From Anodontia alba (Eukaryota; Mollusca; Bivalvia; Lucinida; Lucinidae), in contig OZ024829.1 of the NCBI GenBank assembly GCA_964016985.1, positions 71,795,110-71,859,109 on the forward strand: a stretch of DNA of 64,000 bases, read 5' to 3'. Below, piece by piece: positions 44,816-55,172 of this stretch. The notes beneath the pieces are model-generated. The model saw only the letters and a program-made list of their open reading frames with translations. It was not told where the DNA came from and did not search any database. How positions within the stretch are numbered: position 1 is the stretch's first letter; every line of letters begins with the position of its first letter. Position numbers and translations under genes: made by a program.

Positions 44816-45344
44816 TGACTTGACGGTCATCTTGAAGAGAGCAGTCATGCTTTTTTGTGCTCTGTGCTTTTCTTAGTTTTATTTAGGAACAAATGGATTA
44901 ATATGGAAGATTTTTATACCATGATGTTTATAATAACTTCAGCTATTCAGATGTGGAATTGAATTGAAGAAACTGTTTTTTCTAAAAAAAAAGTGCTTTT
45001 GTTGATTTAATTTGAAATTATCAGTAATTCTGTATAGTTTCACATAGTGTGGAACTAAACAAAGATTGGATTAATTAAGGAACAGCTGGACCACATGTTG
45101 TGATAAGGAATAACTGCAGCAGTATCAATCTGTGGCTAATGGTTTTGTAACTCAACAACAACCTGTGGATAGTAACTCTTGATTAATCAATTATGCTACT
45201 TATGGAAATTAATATGTGCTAATTGTGCTAATTTCCTGACACAATCTTTGAACAGCCTGTGGTAAATTTACACCAAGATCAAAGCTGATTTCTAACATTT
45301 TGTTTAAAAAATTTAAAAAATCTTTCAGATTTGAAAATTACAAA

Positions 45345-47234
45345 ATGGCAAACAAAAATGGGAATGAACTGAATGACTCCACTACATCTACTGTGTATGA
45401 ATTACCCATTCACACTGCCATTATGAATACACCATCAAATAGAATGAATGAATCTTTGAACTCTGTATCTTCTGCTGGGAGCAGCATTGTAATTACAGAC
45501 AGTCTTACTGCCATGGAGGACTTTCCTGGCTTTGCATCTGGGGACCCTGAATCAGACAATGTATCTGATCCATTTCAAGCGGTATTTTACCACATTATGC
45601 CACTACAGGACAGCACAAACATCTTGTTTTATAAGGAGGCAATTTTCAACAGTGTTTTGACTGTGCTTAGTAAGCAGTTTAGATTTCCCTCTGAGGAAAC
45701 CAAGAAATTTCAACTGAAAACACATTTGGACCAGAGGAAATGTATCCTCGCTATAGATAAAACTGTCATGTCTGTGTGTGCCAGTGGACCAGGACATATG
45801 TCATGGAAGGAAAAAGTTTTCAGTAAGCTGGGAGCAAATCTCTTCAGAGCTTTTGTAAAAGAGAATGGCTCATTATTAAACACAAACATAGTTAACGAGA
45901 CTGTGTCAAGCCAGGACTCTACACACTTTCAGGGAGATAATGAGACCATAATCAATGAGACAGCAGAGGAGCCAGAAACTGAGCCCCCTACTGGGGCAGT
46001 TTCTTCACAGCAACCAAGACAGGTGACTGACTTAACTTGTCTACAAGACTCACCTGTGATAAGACAGATTTCAACTCTAATGGACATGATATCAAATCTA
46101 CAGGGGCAGATCACAACTCTAGACAAGTTAATGATCTGGTTCAACAAGCTACAAAGCAGTCTTCATTCAGAACTGTGGATCAGACTAGTGTCTGTTCACC
46201 AGCCCTGAACCTGTCAACAGGCAATGAAGTGCCACAGGAAGAAATACCACAGAGCAATACTGTAATTACAAATACTTCTGACGGTCATCTTCCAGACCTG
46301 GACTCGGTGCTGCCAGACTTACAAACTAGGCAGTATAATGAAGTTGTAAGACGGACATCAACCCCCATTGATCCTGTTAATCAAACACCACAGAGGCCAC
46401 GCCCTGCTCCGAGAAGGACACTACAACCCAATATGCCCAGGTCAAGCCCCAGACCTCTCCCACGAACTAGCAGAAATAAAGCCAATCGTTCTTTTAATTG
46501 GGGACTCAGTGATCTCTGTCAACCCAAAGGGCCTAAGAGACAATGTGATCAAAAATGGAATCTCAGGTGGCAATATTGAGAAAATTACTGCACAGATGAA
46601 AGTGTATGACATTAGAAAGTTTTCTCATGTGATATTATATTTTGGGGGAAATGACGCCTCCAGTGGAATAGACATTGAGTACTTTGAAGAGATGTACGAT
46701 AAACTGATTCAGTATATAAAGGAACAAAATACTCAGTGTAAAATTATGCTATGTAATTCTTGTCCTAGGGGCGACACAAGCACCACAGAGTTGAATGAAA
46801 TAATACAGTCACTTGCTGAGCACTATGGTGCTAGCCTTATCGATCAGGACAAAGCTTTCCATGATAGAAAGGGGTACATAATACATGGATACTATGAAAC
46901 AGACTCTATACACTTGTCATCGTCAGGGGTAAAGCGCTTACTTGGGACCATAAATAAAGAAGTTGTGATAGTAAATGACTTTGATAGGTGCTTCTATGGC
47001 AGACGACAGGCGAACAGGGCTGAAAAACAACAGCAAAGACGTAAACAACAATCTCGTCCTAGTGGTAGGCAACATTTTCAGGAAAGATGGAGAGATGATG
47101 ACAATGTGACTTTATGCTACAAATGTGGAGAAGAAAATCACGACACAAAGAGCTGTAAGCACAAAAAGCAATTAGAATGCTTTCACTGTGGCTTTTTTGG
47201 ACATAAATCAGGACGTTGTTTACAGAAGCTATAG
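45345..47234 (+). pseudogene. LINE ORF1: SGNH hydrolase plus two CCHC zinc knuckles
   Basis: The likely start is ATG 45345 (AAAATGG context). Up to about 46100 it has a structureless Ser/Thr/acid-rich part, a YHIMPLQDSTNILFYKEAIFN segment, and a globular stretch with PGHMSWKEKVFSKLG. A one-base shift near 46100 and a compensating one near 46460 carry the reading through a second frame (46037-46579, proline-rich). The SGNH domain then shows block I LLIGDSVIS (about 46495), block III YFGGNDASS (about 46645) and block V DSIHLSSSG (about 46905). The basic tail ends with CYKCGEENHDTKSC and CFHCGFFGHKSGRC, both C-x2-C-x4-H-x4-C. In related LINEs this protein binds RNA; the catalytic role of the esterase is not settled. 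Confidence 0.8.
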
Positions 47235-47702
47235 GAACTTGGCAATGATGCCTTCAGTGTTAATGTGGAACAACATTTAAATCTATCTAACAGATTTTCA
47301 TATCTTAGTTCTGTCTGTTCAGAATGTGATTTAAGCAACTGTATGTGTTTCACCCATTTTACTGAAAATAAAGAGACTAACTCAATGAGACATAATAATG
47401 ATGACAGTCATATAAGTGACCAAAACACTCCATTTTCAGAGACGACTGTATATATGGTACCTCATGAAGAGGATATACTTTACACTGATGATAATTTAAT
47501 TAATACATCCATGAGGCCCTCCAGCGTTGGGGTAGATTACACAAATCTGTCTGCATCAAATGATTCAATTAACCAAATATGTGTAAGTAATGCATCATTG
47601 TTAGGTACATGTACAAATATATCTGATAGTAATCAGTCACCTCCTGCTGAGCATGAGAGCTCTTGTGATGACGACAGTTCCTTATCTCCAGGTAGTGACT
47701 AA
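47235..47702 (+). pseudogene. Inter-ORF open segment of the LINE
   Basis: A 145-codon frame (from 47265) in the same phase as ORF1 and ORF2, separated from them by single stops at 47232-47234 and 47700-47702. It is rich in Ser, Asn, Asp and Thr, with a short Cys cluster CSECDLSNCMC. It may be the true N-terminus of ORF2 beyond a nonsense codon, or a spacer. No domain recognised. Confidence 0.4.
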
Positions 47703-47756
47703 AGCACCTCTGTGTTTTCTACCCAGGGGTCCAATAATAGGTTCAGTTCAAATGAT

Positions 47757-50700
47757 ATGTCAGGTGATTCTGTATTGTGCCAAACAAATTCAACTTGCAT
47801 TCTTGATTTAGGGTTAAGTTGTAAAGGCTTTAGAATGGGGCACATCAATATACAAGGTGTAAACAACAAAATTGACCAAGTGCGTTTGTTACTTGAGTCT
47901 GGTAAAAATGACATCCATGTCTTAAGTGAGACTAAATTAAATGCTATCCACCCTGATCCAGTTTTTGAAATAAGTGGTTTTCAAAAGCCCTTTAGAAGAG
48001 ATAGAGAAATAAATTCCGGGGGTGGTCTGTTGGTGTACGTTAAAGAGGGTGTCTGTGCCAGCAGAAGGTCTGATCTTGAACACGAAAACCTTGAGTGTAT
48101 TTGGCTGGAAATTAAACCAAATAAAAGCAAACCATTTTTGGTTAGAAATATTTACAGACCGCCAAATTCAACTATTCAGTGGAATGCAACTTTTGAAGAC
48201 TGCATTGAAAATGTACTAAGGGAAGATAAGGAAATTTACTTGATGGGCGATATCAACAGGGATCTACTAAATAATCAAATAAAACATGTCTGGACAGAAT
48301 ATATGGAACCTTTTGGTCTAACACAATTAGTTTCTGAAGCCACCAGAGTAACATGTGATTCCAGTACCCTGATTGACCATATTTATACGAATTGTCCTGA
48401 AAATGTGAACTCCTTAAATGTGCCCAATGTAGGGCTGAGTGATCACTTCCCCATATTCTTCACACGAAAAATGCATGTGAAACCACCTAAGTCAAAACAT
48501 TTCACAATACATTATAGAAGTTTTAATAACTTTGGTGAAGGCAAATTCAATGAGGATCTGCAGGCTGTTCCCTGGGATACCATAAAACTCTTTGATGATA
48601 CAGATGATGTAACTGAAGCATGGTTAGATCTTTTTTTGCAAGTAGTTGACAAACATATACCAATAAAACAACATAGAGTTAAACACAAAACTCAACCTCA
48701 ATGGATATCACCAGAAATTATCAATGCAATGAAGTGCCGAGATAGACATAAATCTATTGGAAATGATAATGAATACAAGTTTTGGAGAAACAAAGTTATT
48801 AAAATGATTCAAATTGCTAAAAAAGTTCAATACCAAACTTTCATTGATTGATTGATTGTGTTGGGGTTTAACGACACGTCAACCCTTGAGGGTCATTTTG
48901 TGTCATCTCCCAGAGAAAGGGAGAAAAGAGATAGAAGAGAGAGTAGAGGAGATAAAAGAGATGGACAGGGAAGAAAGAGGAACAGGAATGAAAGTGAAGA
49001 AACAGAAGTAATAAAAACATTCCCCCTCTACCCTTACCCACTACAAGGATAGCAGGCCTTGCCCAACTGTAAGCCAATATCAGTTGGACGCCCCGGTGAT
49101 GTAAGATACACAGCACCTTCGCACCAACCGACCACCCCCAAACTTTCATTGATAATAACAAAGAAAATCCGAGTAGTATTTATAAGATATTTCAGGAATT
49201 TGGGGCAGGTAAAGACACACAGAGACAGTCTACCATAAGCTCAGTAAAAGTTGGTAACACTCTTATTGAAGATTCGACAGATGTCGCAAATGAATTTAAC
49301 AACTTTTTTGTAAACATTGCATCAAAGTTAAAAGAACCTGTCTCAAATACAAACCATGATGAATTAAAGGAGTTTTGTCAGGCAAAGCTACCTGCAGATG
49401 CAAAATTTGTAATTCCTTTAATTCAAAAAGAAAAGGTTTTGAAATTCCTCTCCAGCATTGATATCAGTAAAGCTACAGGTACAGACATGATTGGACCCCG
49501 TCTCTTGAAAGTTTCCGCCCCTTACATAGCAGATGAAGTAACTTTTATTTGTAATCATAGTATTACCAATTCTGTTTTTCCAAGCAAATGGAAAGAAGCC
49601 AAAGTAACTCCCCTTCATAAGAATGGTCCCCATGAAGAAGTTAATAATTATCGTCCCATATCAATTTTACCTGTTTTGTCTAAAGTCCTTGAAAAGCATG
49701 TGCACGAGAGTCTATCTGATTTCTTACATGAATATAATTTATTACATAAAACTCTATCTGGTTTCAGAACACAACATTCTTGTGAAACTGCTCTTGTTAA
49801 TATGATAGATTCATGGATGAATGCTTTAGACAATGGCAAATTGGTTGGTGTTGTGCTAGTTGACTTCAAGAAAGCTTTCGATCTTGTAGACCACCAAATT
49901 CTAATTAACAAGTTAAAAGTATATGGCACAAAAGATGATGCCTTATCTTGGTTTGATACCTACCTAGTGAACAGAAAGCAACAGGTGGCAATAAATGACT
50001 GTAAGTCAGACTTGAAGAAAATCACGTATGGTGTCCCCCAAGGGTCTATTTTAGGGCCACTTTTATTCTTGCTATTTATAAATGATTTGCCTTTATATAC
50101 AAGCAATGTTTTTACTGACCTTTATGCCGATGACACAACTTTGTATGATTAACAGGATTCCATGGAACAGATTAAGAACAACCTCCAAACTGCTTTAAAC
50201 AATCTATACATCTGGTGTAGAAGCAATGGTATGATTCTGAATTCCTCCAAAACAAAAGTTATGCTAGTAACAACAAATCAGAAAAGGCAAAGACTCAATA
50301 ATGACAATCTTGATCTCAACTTCAACAACGAATCTCTAAATATGATTTCAAATGACAAAATTTTGGGAGTTTTTGTCGACAATAATTTGACCTGGTCTGA
50401 TCACATCAAGCACCTAAAGAAAAAGATTTCTTCAGGCATTTGGCTTCTTACAAAAATTAAAAAATTTTTGTCCCAGGCTCATAGAGTTCAGTTTTACAAG
50501 ACGTATATTCAACCTCATATCGACTTTTGTAACATAGTGTGGGGGAGTTCTTCAGAATCTAATTAATTACAGGTTTTTAAATTACAAAAGCGTGCATGCA
50601 AGATTATCCTTGACTACAATGTTGATGACTCTGTTGAAGCCATGAAATATTTGAAGATTATGTCTATTTATGATCGGCTTCACCTACGAAAGGCTAAATT

Positions 50701-50959
50701 TATGTTTAAAGTTTATAACAATATAGCCCCTTCATATATTTCTGAAAATTTCACACTAAGAACAAATGAAAATACCAATATGCAGCTTAGATCATCTTCT
50801 GCTGGATGTTTTATCCCACCTAAGCCAAGGACAGAATGCTTCAAACATAGTATGAGATACTCTGGATGTCAGGTATGGAACAGTTTGCCAGAGGAAGTTA
50901 AAAATGCCCAGACTATTGACACATTTCACAATAGATGCTTAACATGGCTAGTGAATTAA
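47757..50959 (+). pseudogene. LINE ORF2: APE endonuclease and reverse transcriptase
   Basis: The endonuclease domain (47757-48470) shows GHINIQGVNNK, LSETKL, GGGLLVYV, NIYRPPNS, MGDINRDLL, IDHIYTN and GLSDHFPIF, the expected order of metal-binding and catalytic words. A SINE at 48849-49137 interrupts the linker. RT (about 49200-50500) shows ATGTDMIGPRLLK, WKEAKVTPLHK, NYRPISILP, VVLVDFKKAFDLVDH, YGVPQGSILGPLLFLLFIND and the active site YADDTTLY (about 50125). Stops at about 50150 and 50564 are in the same frame as the surrounding reading. The C-terminal region ends at a natural stop at 50957-50959. Removing the SINE and one target copy (305 bp) accounts for the apparent frame change. Confidence 0.85.
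48849..49137 (-). mobile_element. SINE copy 1 (in LINE ORF2)
   Basis: A 289-bp insert flanked by the 16-bp direct repeat CCAAACTTTCATTGAT (48833-48848, 49138-49153). On the minus strand it begins GGGGTGGTCGGTTGGTGCG, runs through TTGGGCAAGGCCTGCTATCC, and ends CGTTAAACCCCAAC plus an ATCA microsatellite, the normal SINE head-to-tail order. The first 70 bases vaguely recall a tRNA A/B-box promoter, but the match is weak. Confidence 0.75.
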
Positions 50960-51898
50960 AGCAAGAGTTTGTAAATTTATAAATTCAACTTTATACATGT
51001 ATAAATTTAACTTTGTAAATTTTTATGAATTTCACTTTCATATTATTTATTTTAATGTCTATGTTTTGCTTTTCCCATTCACATAGTGCACACAATCGCA
51101 CATAAAATGGGTGTTACTATATATTTCGGATGAGATATGCATATTCGCCACTTTAGTGTATAATATAATGCAGTATTGTTATATATAGCTCATCTCACAT
51201 GCAAAGAACTACCGTTATATTTCCAAGTTTTCGGACAGACAGGCATATGCAAACAGTGCAGACCCAGATCAGACTGCTCCTAAGAGGAGCCGTCTGATCA
51301 GCTCCTAAGAGGAGCAGTCTGATCACGGTCTTCACAGTTTGCCATTCCATCCATACTGATCTATGGTAAAACAACTCCATTCCAATTTTAGGATGATTAC
51401 AGCAACATTTTTGGATGTCTCTAATTAGCATCAACATGATTCAGTTTCATTTTCAGCTGTAAAACATGATGAAATTTCAGAATTTTGTGTATAGTTAATA
51501 TTCAAACTATCTGATATATTGATATATATGTTTTTTAAACTAGTCTAGTAGAATATGATCAAGAGTTTGTTTGGGATCAGGCAAATCTATGCTATTCTTA
51601 TGAGCCTTATTTTGGTAGCCTTGTATTATATTTCATCAGGTCTCTTGCATTTCGTTTCGGCAAGATATCCAACAGATGAAACTGTAATGGAAGGAAATAA
51701 TGAGGTTCATTTCTTGATTTACTTCCCTCAAGCTGCACTTGGTCACAGTATCAGAAAAATATCATTTTATAATATCATTGTTTATTTGAATAAATGTACT
51801 TGTGTGTATATTTGTAAATAGTGAGGGCCTCATGGAAGATTAGCTATTACATGTATTTATGTATGTGCTAAATGTTATAACCCTCGATAAATAAAGTC
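50960..51898. other. LINE 3' region, probably with an insertion containing hairpins
   Basis: 50960-51060 is AT-rich with repeated AAATTTATAAATTCAACTTT-like words. 51180-51440 contains GATCAGACTGCTCCTAAGAG blocks and a GTCTGCACTG-type motif, and differs in style from the LINE. Typical LINE 3' wording resumes at 51822 (GTGAGGGCCTCATGGAAG). The open frame 51555-51821 shows no domain. Limits of the presumed insert are not clear. Confidence 0.4.
51250..51325. repeat. Nested inverted/direct repeat with TAAGAGGAGC words
   Basis: GATCAGACTGCTCCTAAGAG…GAGCCGTCTGATCAGCTCCT…AAGAGGAGCAGTCTGATC: the outer arms are inverted copies, and the inner CTCCTAAGAGGAGC is itself a 14-bp palindrome that occurs twice. 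Confidence 0.7.
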
Positions 51899-51934
51899 GT
51901 TACTTACTTACTTACTTACTTACCTATTGACAAT

Positions 51935-52065
51935 ACACGGACTGCATAACAAAATACGGACAAATTATTCATGGATACGGACCTACAATTCACGGACGAC
52001 AAACCACGGACCCTATTATTCACGGACTTGACAAAGCACGGACCATTATTTAAATTACGAACGCC
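51935..52065. repeat. CACGGAC-phrase array, middle piece
   Basis: ACACGGACTGC, ATACGGACAA, ATACGGACC, TTCACGGACGA, CCACGGACCC, TTCACGGACTT and GCACGGACC follow each other at irregular spacings of about 11-23 bases, starting directly after the LINE tail. Confidence 0.7.
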
Positions 52066-52187
52066 ACTTATGATATATGAAAAACTAGGAGTAATATCAA
52101 AATCGGAATAGTGTGATCTTATGGATAACGTGACGTTACATTGTCATAGATACCTACATGTACGTTGAAGTAATCCAATAGTACAGA

Positions 52188-52540
52188 TTTTTGATACCCA
52201 TCCTAATGATGTAGGTCTGCACTGGATTTGTTTCTCGAAACTTAACTGCGACGATGATGTTGTCAACTTGTATGATAGTGCAGGCGGTACTTAAATTTCA
52301 AGTGCCGCTGTAATGGCAAACTGCAAACAAGATGTTTAGCCCTATGCCGAAAATCTTTGTTAGACACTTTAAATGCTCTGTACAAAAGAATACAAATGAC
52401 TGTGGTTTTACACCATTGCAAATATGGTCAGCATCCTCAATGGAATTGATCCTAGTGGCATAACATATACTGTCTCTAAAATTAGAGATCATCTTATCAA
52501 AGGATTTGAGAATCAAAACATAACAGTTTATTATCAGTTG
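52188..52540 (+). pseudogene. Ulp1/C48-like cysteine protease remnant
   Basis: In one frame 52188-52290 reads VQIFDTHPND, GLHWICFSKLNCDDD and VVNLYDSAGG, which fits the His (GxHW) and Asp (LYDS) region of Ulp1/SENP-type C48 peptidases. In a shifted frame 52388-52405 reads KNTNDCGF, the catalytic Cys word (NDCG). After one more shift, TIANMVSILNGIDPSGITYT then VSKIRDHLIKGFENQ follows, like the helix after the active-site Cys. Two stops (about 52294, 52339) and at least two frameshifts kill it. All three catalytic residue positions can still be located. It lies between CACGGAC arrays inside the candidate element 44155-54455 and is the only coding trace of that element. Confidence 0.55.
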
Positions 52541-52705
52541 TGCTTCATTATAGACATTATCTGTGATATGTTTATTGCCCGTAATGATTAATGGACGAGT
52601 TAGAAGACTCCAAACGGACCGAACAAATATATATTTACATCTTTACCGCTATGGAAGCTGAGAGCGAGGGTTGGGATCCTGTAAAAGATAGCTTAAGCAC
52701 CTCCC

Positions 52706-52722
52706 CCCCCCCCCCCCCCCCA
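52706..52722. repeat. Poly-C tract
   Basis: About 17 C followed by an ACACAC-type patch. The overlapping 122-codon frame is a low-complexity by-product. Confidence 0.85.
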
Positions 52723-53229
52723 CGCCCACACATGCACACAGATACACGCGCGCCCCCGAGTAATTCATATTCATTACTGATCATTCTGAGGCGGTACCTT
52801 CATTTTGTTACTTTATGTATGTTTAAGAAGATAATTCAGTTTATAAGTTTGGGTAACAGAGTTGCCACCATTTTGGGAAAAAAGTTGCCAGCTCTGCTTG
52901 CCATCTGTTCATTTTGTGGCTGCTTAATTGTATTTGTCTGTCTTTACCTTTGGTGTTGAGGGTTAGATGTGGATTTGACTGTATCAGTTCCTGAGTTCAC
53001 TTATTCACTTTGCTTAACGTGACCGGAATTCCACTGTTTTGTATCTGCCGCATGCCGGATTCTGGCTTTATGTTCACATGTTCAAAACGCCAAAAAACGG
53101 TTTCATCCAAGGTGACAAAATATCATATTCAGTACAACAAGTCAAATTATCCAAAAAAAAAAATCAAGTGTTTAGATTACAGGTCATAAGAGACAATCGA
53201 TTAAAATTATGATTTATCATTTAGTTATT

Positions 53230-53480
53230 TAGTAGTTTTCAATTAACTGACCACGTTATTGCTGCTACGGACCATTTACGGACCAATTTTCGGACCATAA
53301 CTGACCATTCACGGACCAAGGACTTTTCACAGACGATCTGATTGCGGACCGATGTACGATGCACCAATTACGGACTACTTACGGACTATTCACGGACCAT
53401 GCACTACTCACGGACCAATTAGCAGTTACTATATTTTGCAATTAATACAGACTATTCACGACCACAGACACGGAATGTCT
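53230..53480. repeat. CACGGAC-phrase array, right piece
   Basis: At least 12 variants of TTACGGACC, TTCACGGACC, TTTCGGACC and ATTGCGGACC over 250 bp, most spaced 10-13 bases apart. It is the longest stretch of this array. Confidence 0.75.
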
Positions 53481-53527
53481 ATTGGTCCATAAGCCTATGA
53501 ATGGTACCTGTTTTGTCACCGGGCAAC

Positions 53528-53819
53528 GCGTGATTGATTTGACTGAGTTGGGGTTTAACGACACGTCAACACTTGTGGGTCATTTTGTGTCGTCTCCCAG
53601 AAAAAGAGAGAAGAGAGATAGGTGACAGTAGAGGAGATAAAAGAGAAGGACAGTGGAGAAAGGAAAATGAATGAAAGTGAAGAAACAGAAGAAATAAAAA
53701 CATTCCCCCTCTACCTTTACCTTCTGCAAGGATAGCAGGCCTTGCCCAAATGTAAGCAAATATCTGTTGGACGCCCGGTGACGTAAGACACACGACACCT
53801 TTGCCTCACCCAACTACCC
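53528..53819 (-). mobile_element. SINE copy 2
   Basis: A 292-bp copy of the same SINE as 48849-49137, with the 11-bp flanking repeat CACCGGGCAAC (53517-53527, 53820-53830). Same orientation and internal words; tail read on the minus strand as AACTCAGTCAAATCAATCA. About 88-90% similar by eye. Confidence 0.75.
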
Positions 53820-53885
53820 CACCGGGCAACATGTATATTCCGTGTTTGGAATACCTATCAGAAAATTCATGTTGGATCTTGAAGT

Positions 53886-53960
53886 TTTTTGTTTTGTTTA
53901 TTTTTTTTATTTTATTATTTTTTTTTTTTTATTTTATTTATTTATTTATTTTTTTTTTGA
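53886..53960. repeat. T-rich low-complexity tract
   Basis: About 75 bases of T with scattered A and G, including TTTATTTATTTATT. Confidence 0.8.
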
Positions 53961-54314
53961 ACAGCGCAAAAGTCCATATCCAACTATGAGCAAATGAGCA
54001 AATAAAACGATTGTCTACGGCAGAAGGATAATTATTTCTAAAAGTGTGGATTGCCACCGAAACAACGGCTATATTGTGAACTTTCGGAATCAAAGGGAAG
54101 TAATCAACTAGAGATAAACCGAAATCGGATGTAAACGGTCAATGTAAACCATGCTTAGCGGAACACTCCTTGTCGGTGAAGTGAAATCAACGCCGGATTC
54201 ATTGTTAATATACCTGAATTTACTTCAATATGTCTATTAGATACTTCTGATACCCAGTTATTGCATTGAAGTACATAAAAATAGAGTAAAATCAGTAAAA
54301 TACAACAAATTTTG

Positions 54315-54450
54315 GTATAACACCCGCCCCAAAAATTTCCGTACCCCCGCCCCCTCTCCCCCCATCCCCTGCCCCTTTTATCCCCGTCCCCTACCCCCTT
54401 TATCCCCGTCCCCTGCCCCCTTTACCCCCTACCCCCGCCCCCCTGTCCAC
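54315..54450. repeat. C-rich ~22-bp minisatellite, right
   Basis: Units such as CCCCTTTATCCCCGTCCC and CTGCCCCCTTTA repeat up to the right inverted end. C lies on the plus strand here, as in the left minisatellite. Confidence 0.8.
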
Positions 54451-54699
54451 CCTCTCTGAATACTTTAACCAAAATTTTGTATGTATCATGTAGAGAGTAT
54501 GTGGTCCAGAAGTTTCTATTCTGTATTAGACAGCCTGTATATTAAATAAAAATTATTACTAACCTTATTAGTGTTAGTGGTTGTCAGTGATTAAAGCAGT
54601 TAAATTGCCTCTCAATTAGTGACCACTACATCTGTCAAATTAACTGCATATTTTATTAAATCACAGGGCAGCTTATGCCATCAAATGTTGTCCAGCGCA

Positions 54700-55110
54700 T
54701 CTTCATCAGTTAGCGTTTCGAATTTTCAACAACTCTAAGATTGACTTGAATCTTGGTTTGGGTCATTAGGGTGACTAGTAGATCAAAAATAGCTAAAATC
54801 ATTCTGATGTGATATCCAGGATAGCCGCCATCTTCTAAACTGAATGGCCTTTTGTCTCAAAACTTGGCAGGAAGTGTTCGGGCGACTTGTAGACAAAAAA
54901 TAGCTAAAACCCTTTCGCCATGGCTGCAATCTTGAAAATCTATTTTGAACTTCTTCTCATGAAGGAAAGGCCAACTGACTTGAAACTTCGGTGAAAGTAG
55001 GAAGTATCAGTAGATAGGGTGCCCTCTATGAGTATCAGAGGGATTTTTAGATTAAAAATAGAAATCCAAGACGGCTGCCATGGTTGACATCTTAAAAATC
55101 TATTTATATA
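54700..55110 (-). repeat. Degenerate ~145-bp tandem units related to H1
   Basis: About three diverged units in inverse orientation to H1: TAGATCAAAAATAGCTAAAA, GCCGCCATCTT, GAAAATCTATTTTGAACTTC, GAAAGGCCAACTGACTTGAA. No termini visible. It shows that this satellite also occurs as an old fragment. Confidence 0.65.
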
Positions 55111-55172
55111 CCCCCCCCCTTCCCCCTCGCAAACTGTGTTTGTGTGTGTGTCGGGGGATGGGGGGGGGGGGG
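55105..55172. repeat. Poly-C, (GT)n and poly-G cluster
   Basis: CCCCCCCCCC TTCCCCC, then TGTGTTTGTGTGTGTGTC, then GGGGGATGGGGGGGGGGGGG. Confidence 0.85.

Larger units (their letters stand above)
44820..51923 (+). mobile_element. CR1/L2-like LINE, near full length, inactivated
   Basis: It lies between two halves of a CACGGAC array, which defines its limits (start approximate). It has a 5' leader of about 500 bp, ORF1 with SGNH and zinc knuckles, ORF2 with APE endonuclease and RT, a 3' region containing GGGCCTCATGGAAGATTAGC and AATAAA, and a (TTAC)n tail at 51899-51923. Such microsatellite tails and an esterase-type ORF1 fit the CR1/L2 part of the Jockey superfamily. A SINE inserted in ORF2, two nonsense codons and ORF1 frameshifts inactivate it. 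Confidence 0.8.
44155..54455. mobile_element. Candidate large DNA transposon with G-rich inverted ends and 6-bp flanking duplication
   Basis: The left end AGAGGGGGTGGACAGGGGGG (44155) and the reverse complement of the right end, AGAGGGTGGACAGGGGGG (ending 54455), match apart from two extra G. CTGAAT directly flanks both sides (44149-44154, 54456-54461), as a target-site duplication would. C-rich ~22-bp minisatellites adjoin both ends. Inside are CACGGAC-phrase arrays and a decayed Ulp1-like protease ORF, plus a nested LINE (about 44820-51923) and a SINE. Without the nested elements it is about 3 kb. The class is unknown; Ulp1-type proteases are known from some large eukaryotic DNA transposons (for example the KDZ/Zisupton group), but the termini were not compared with any. 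No transposase recognised. Confidence 0.5.

Noticed and set aside
48849..49137. tRNA gene in the SINE head
   Set aside because: Only a loose resemblance to A and B boxes; no cloverleaf could be drawn by eye.
51555..51821. 88-codon frame with a hydrophobic N-terminus (possible membrane segment)
   Set aside because: It lies in the LINE 3' region and runs into LINE 3' wording; hydrophobicity follows AT-richness. No supporting homology visible.
52591..52959. 122-codon frame with polyproline and a hydrophobic C-terminus
   Set aside because: Crosses a poly-C tract and (CA)n patch; composition is low-complexity and no domain follows.
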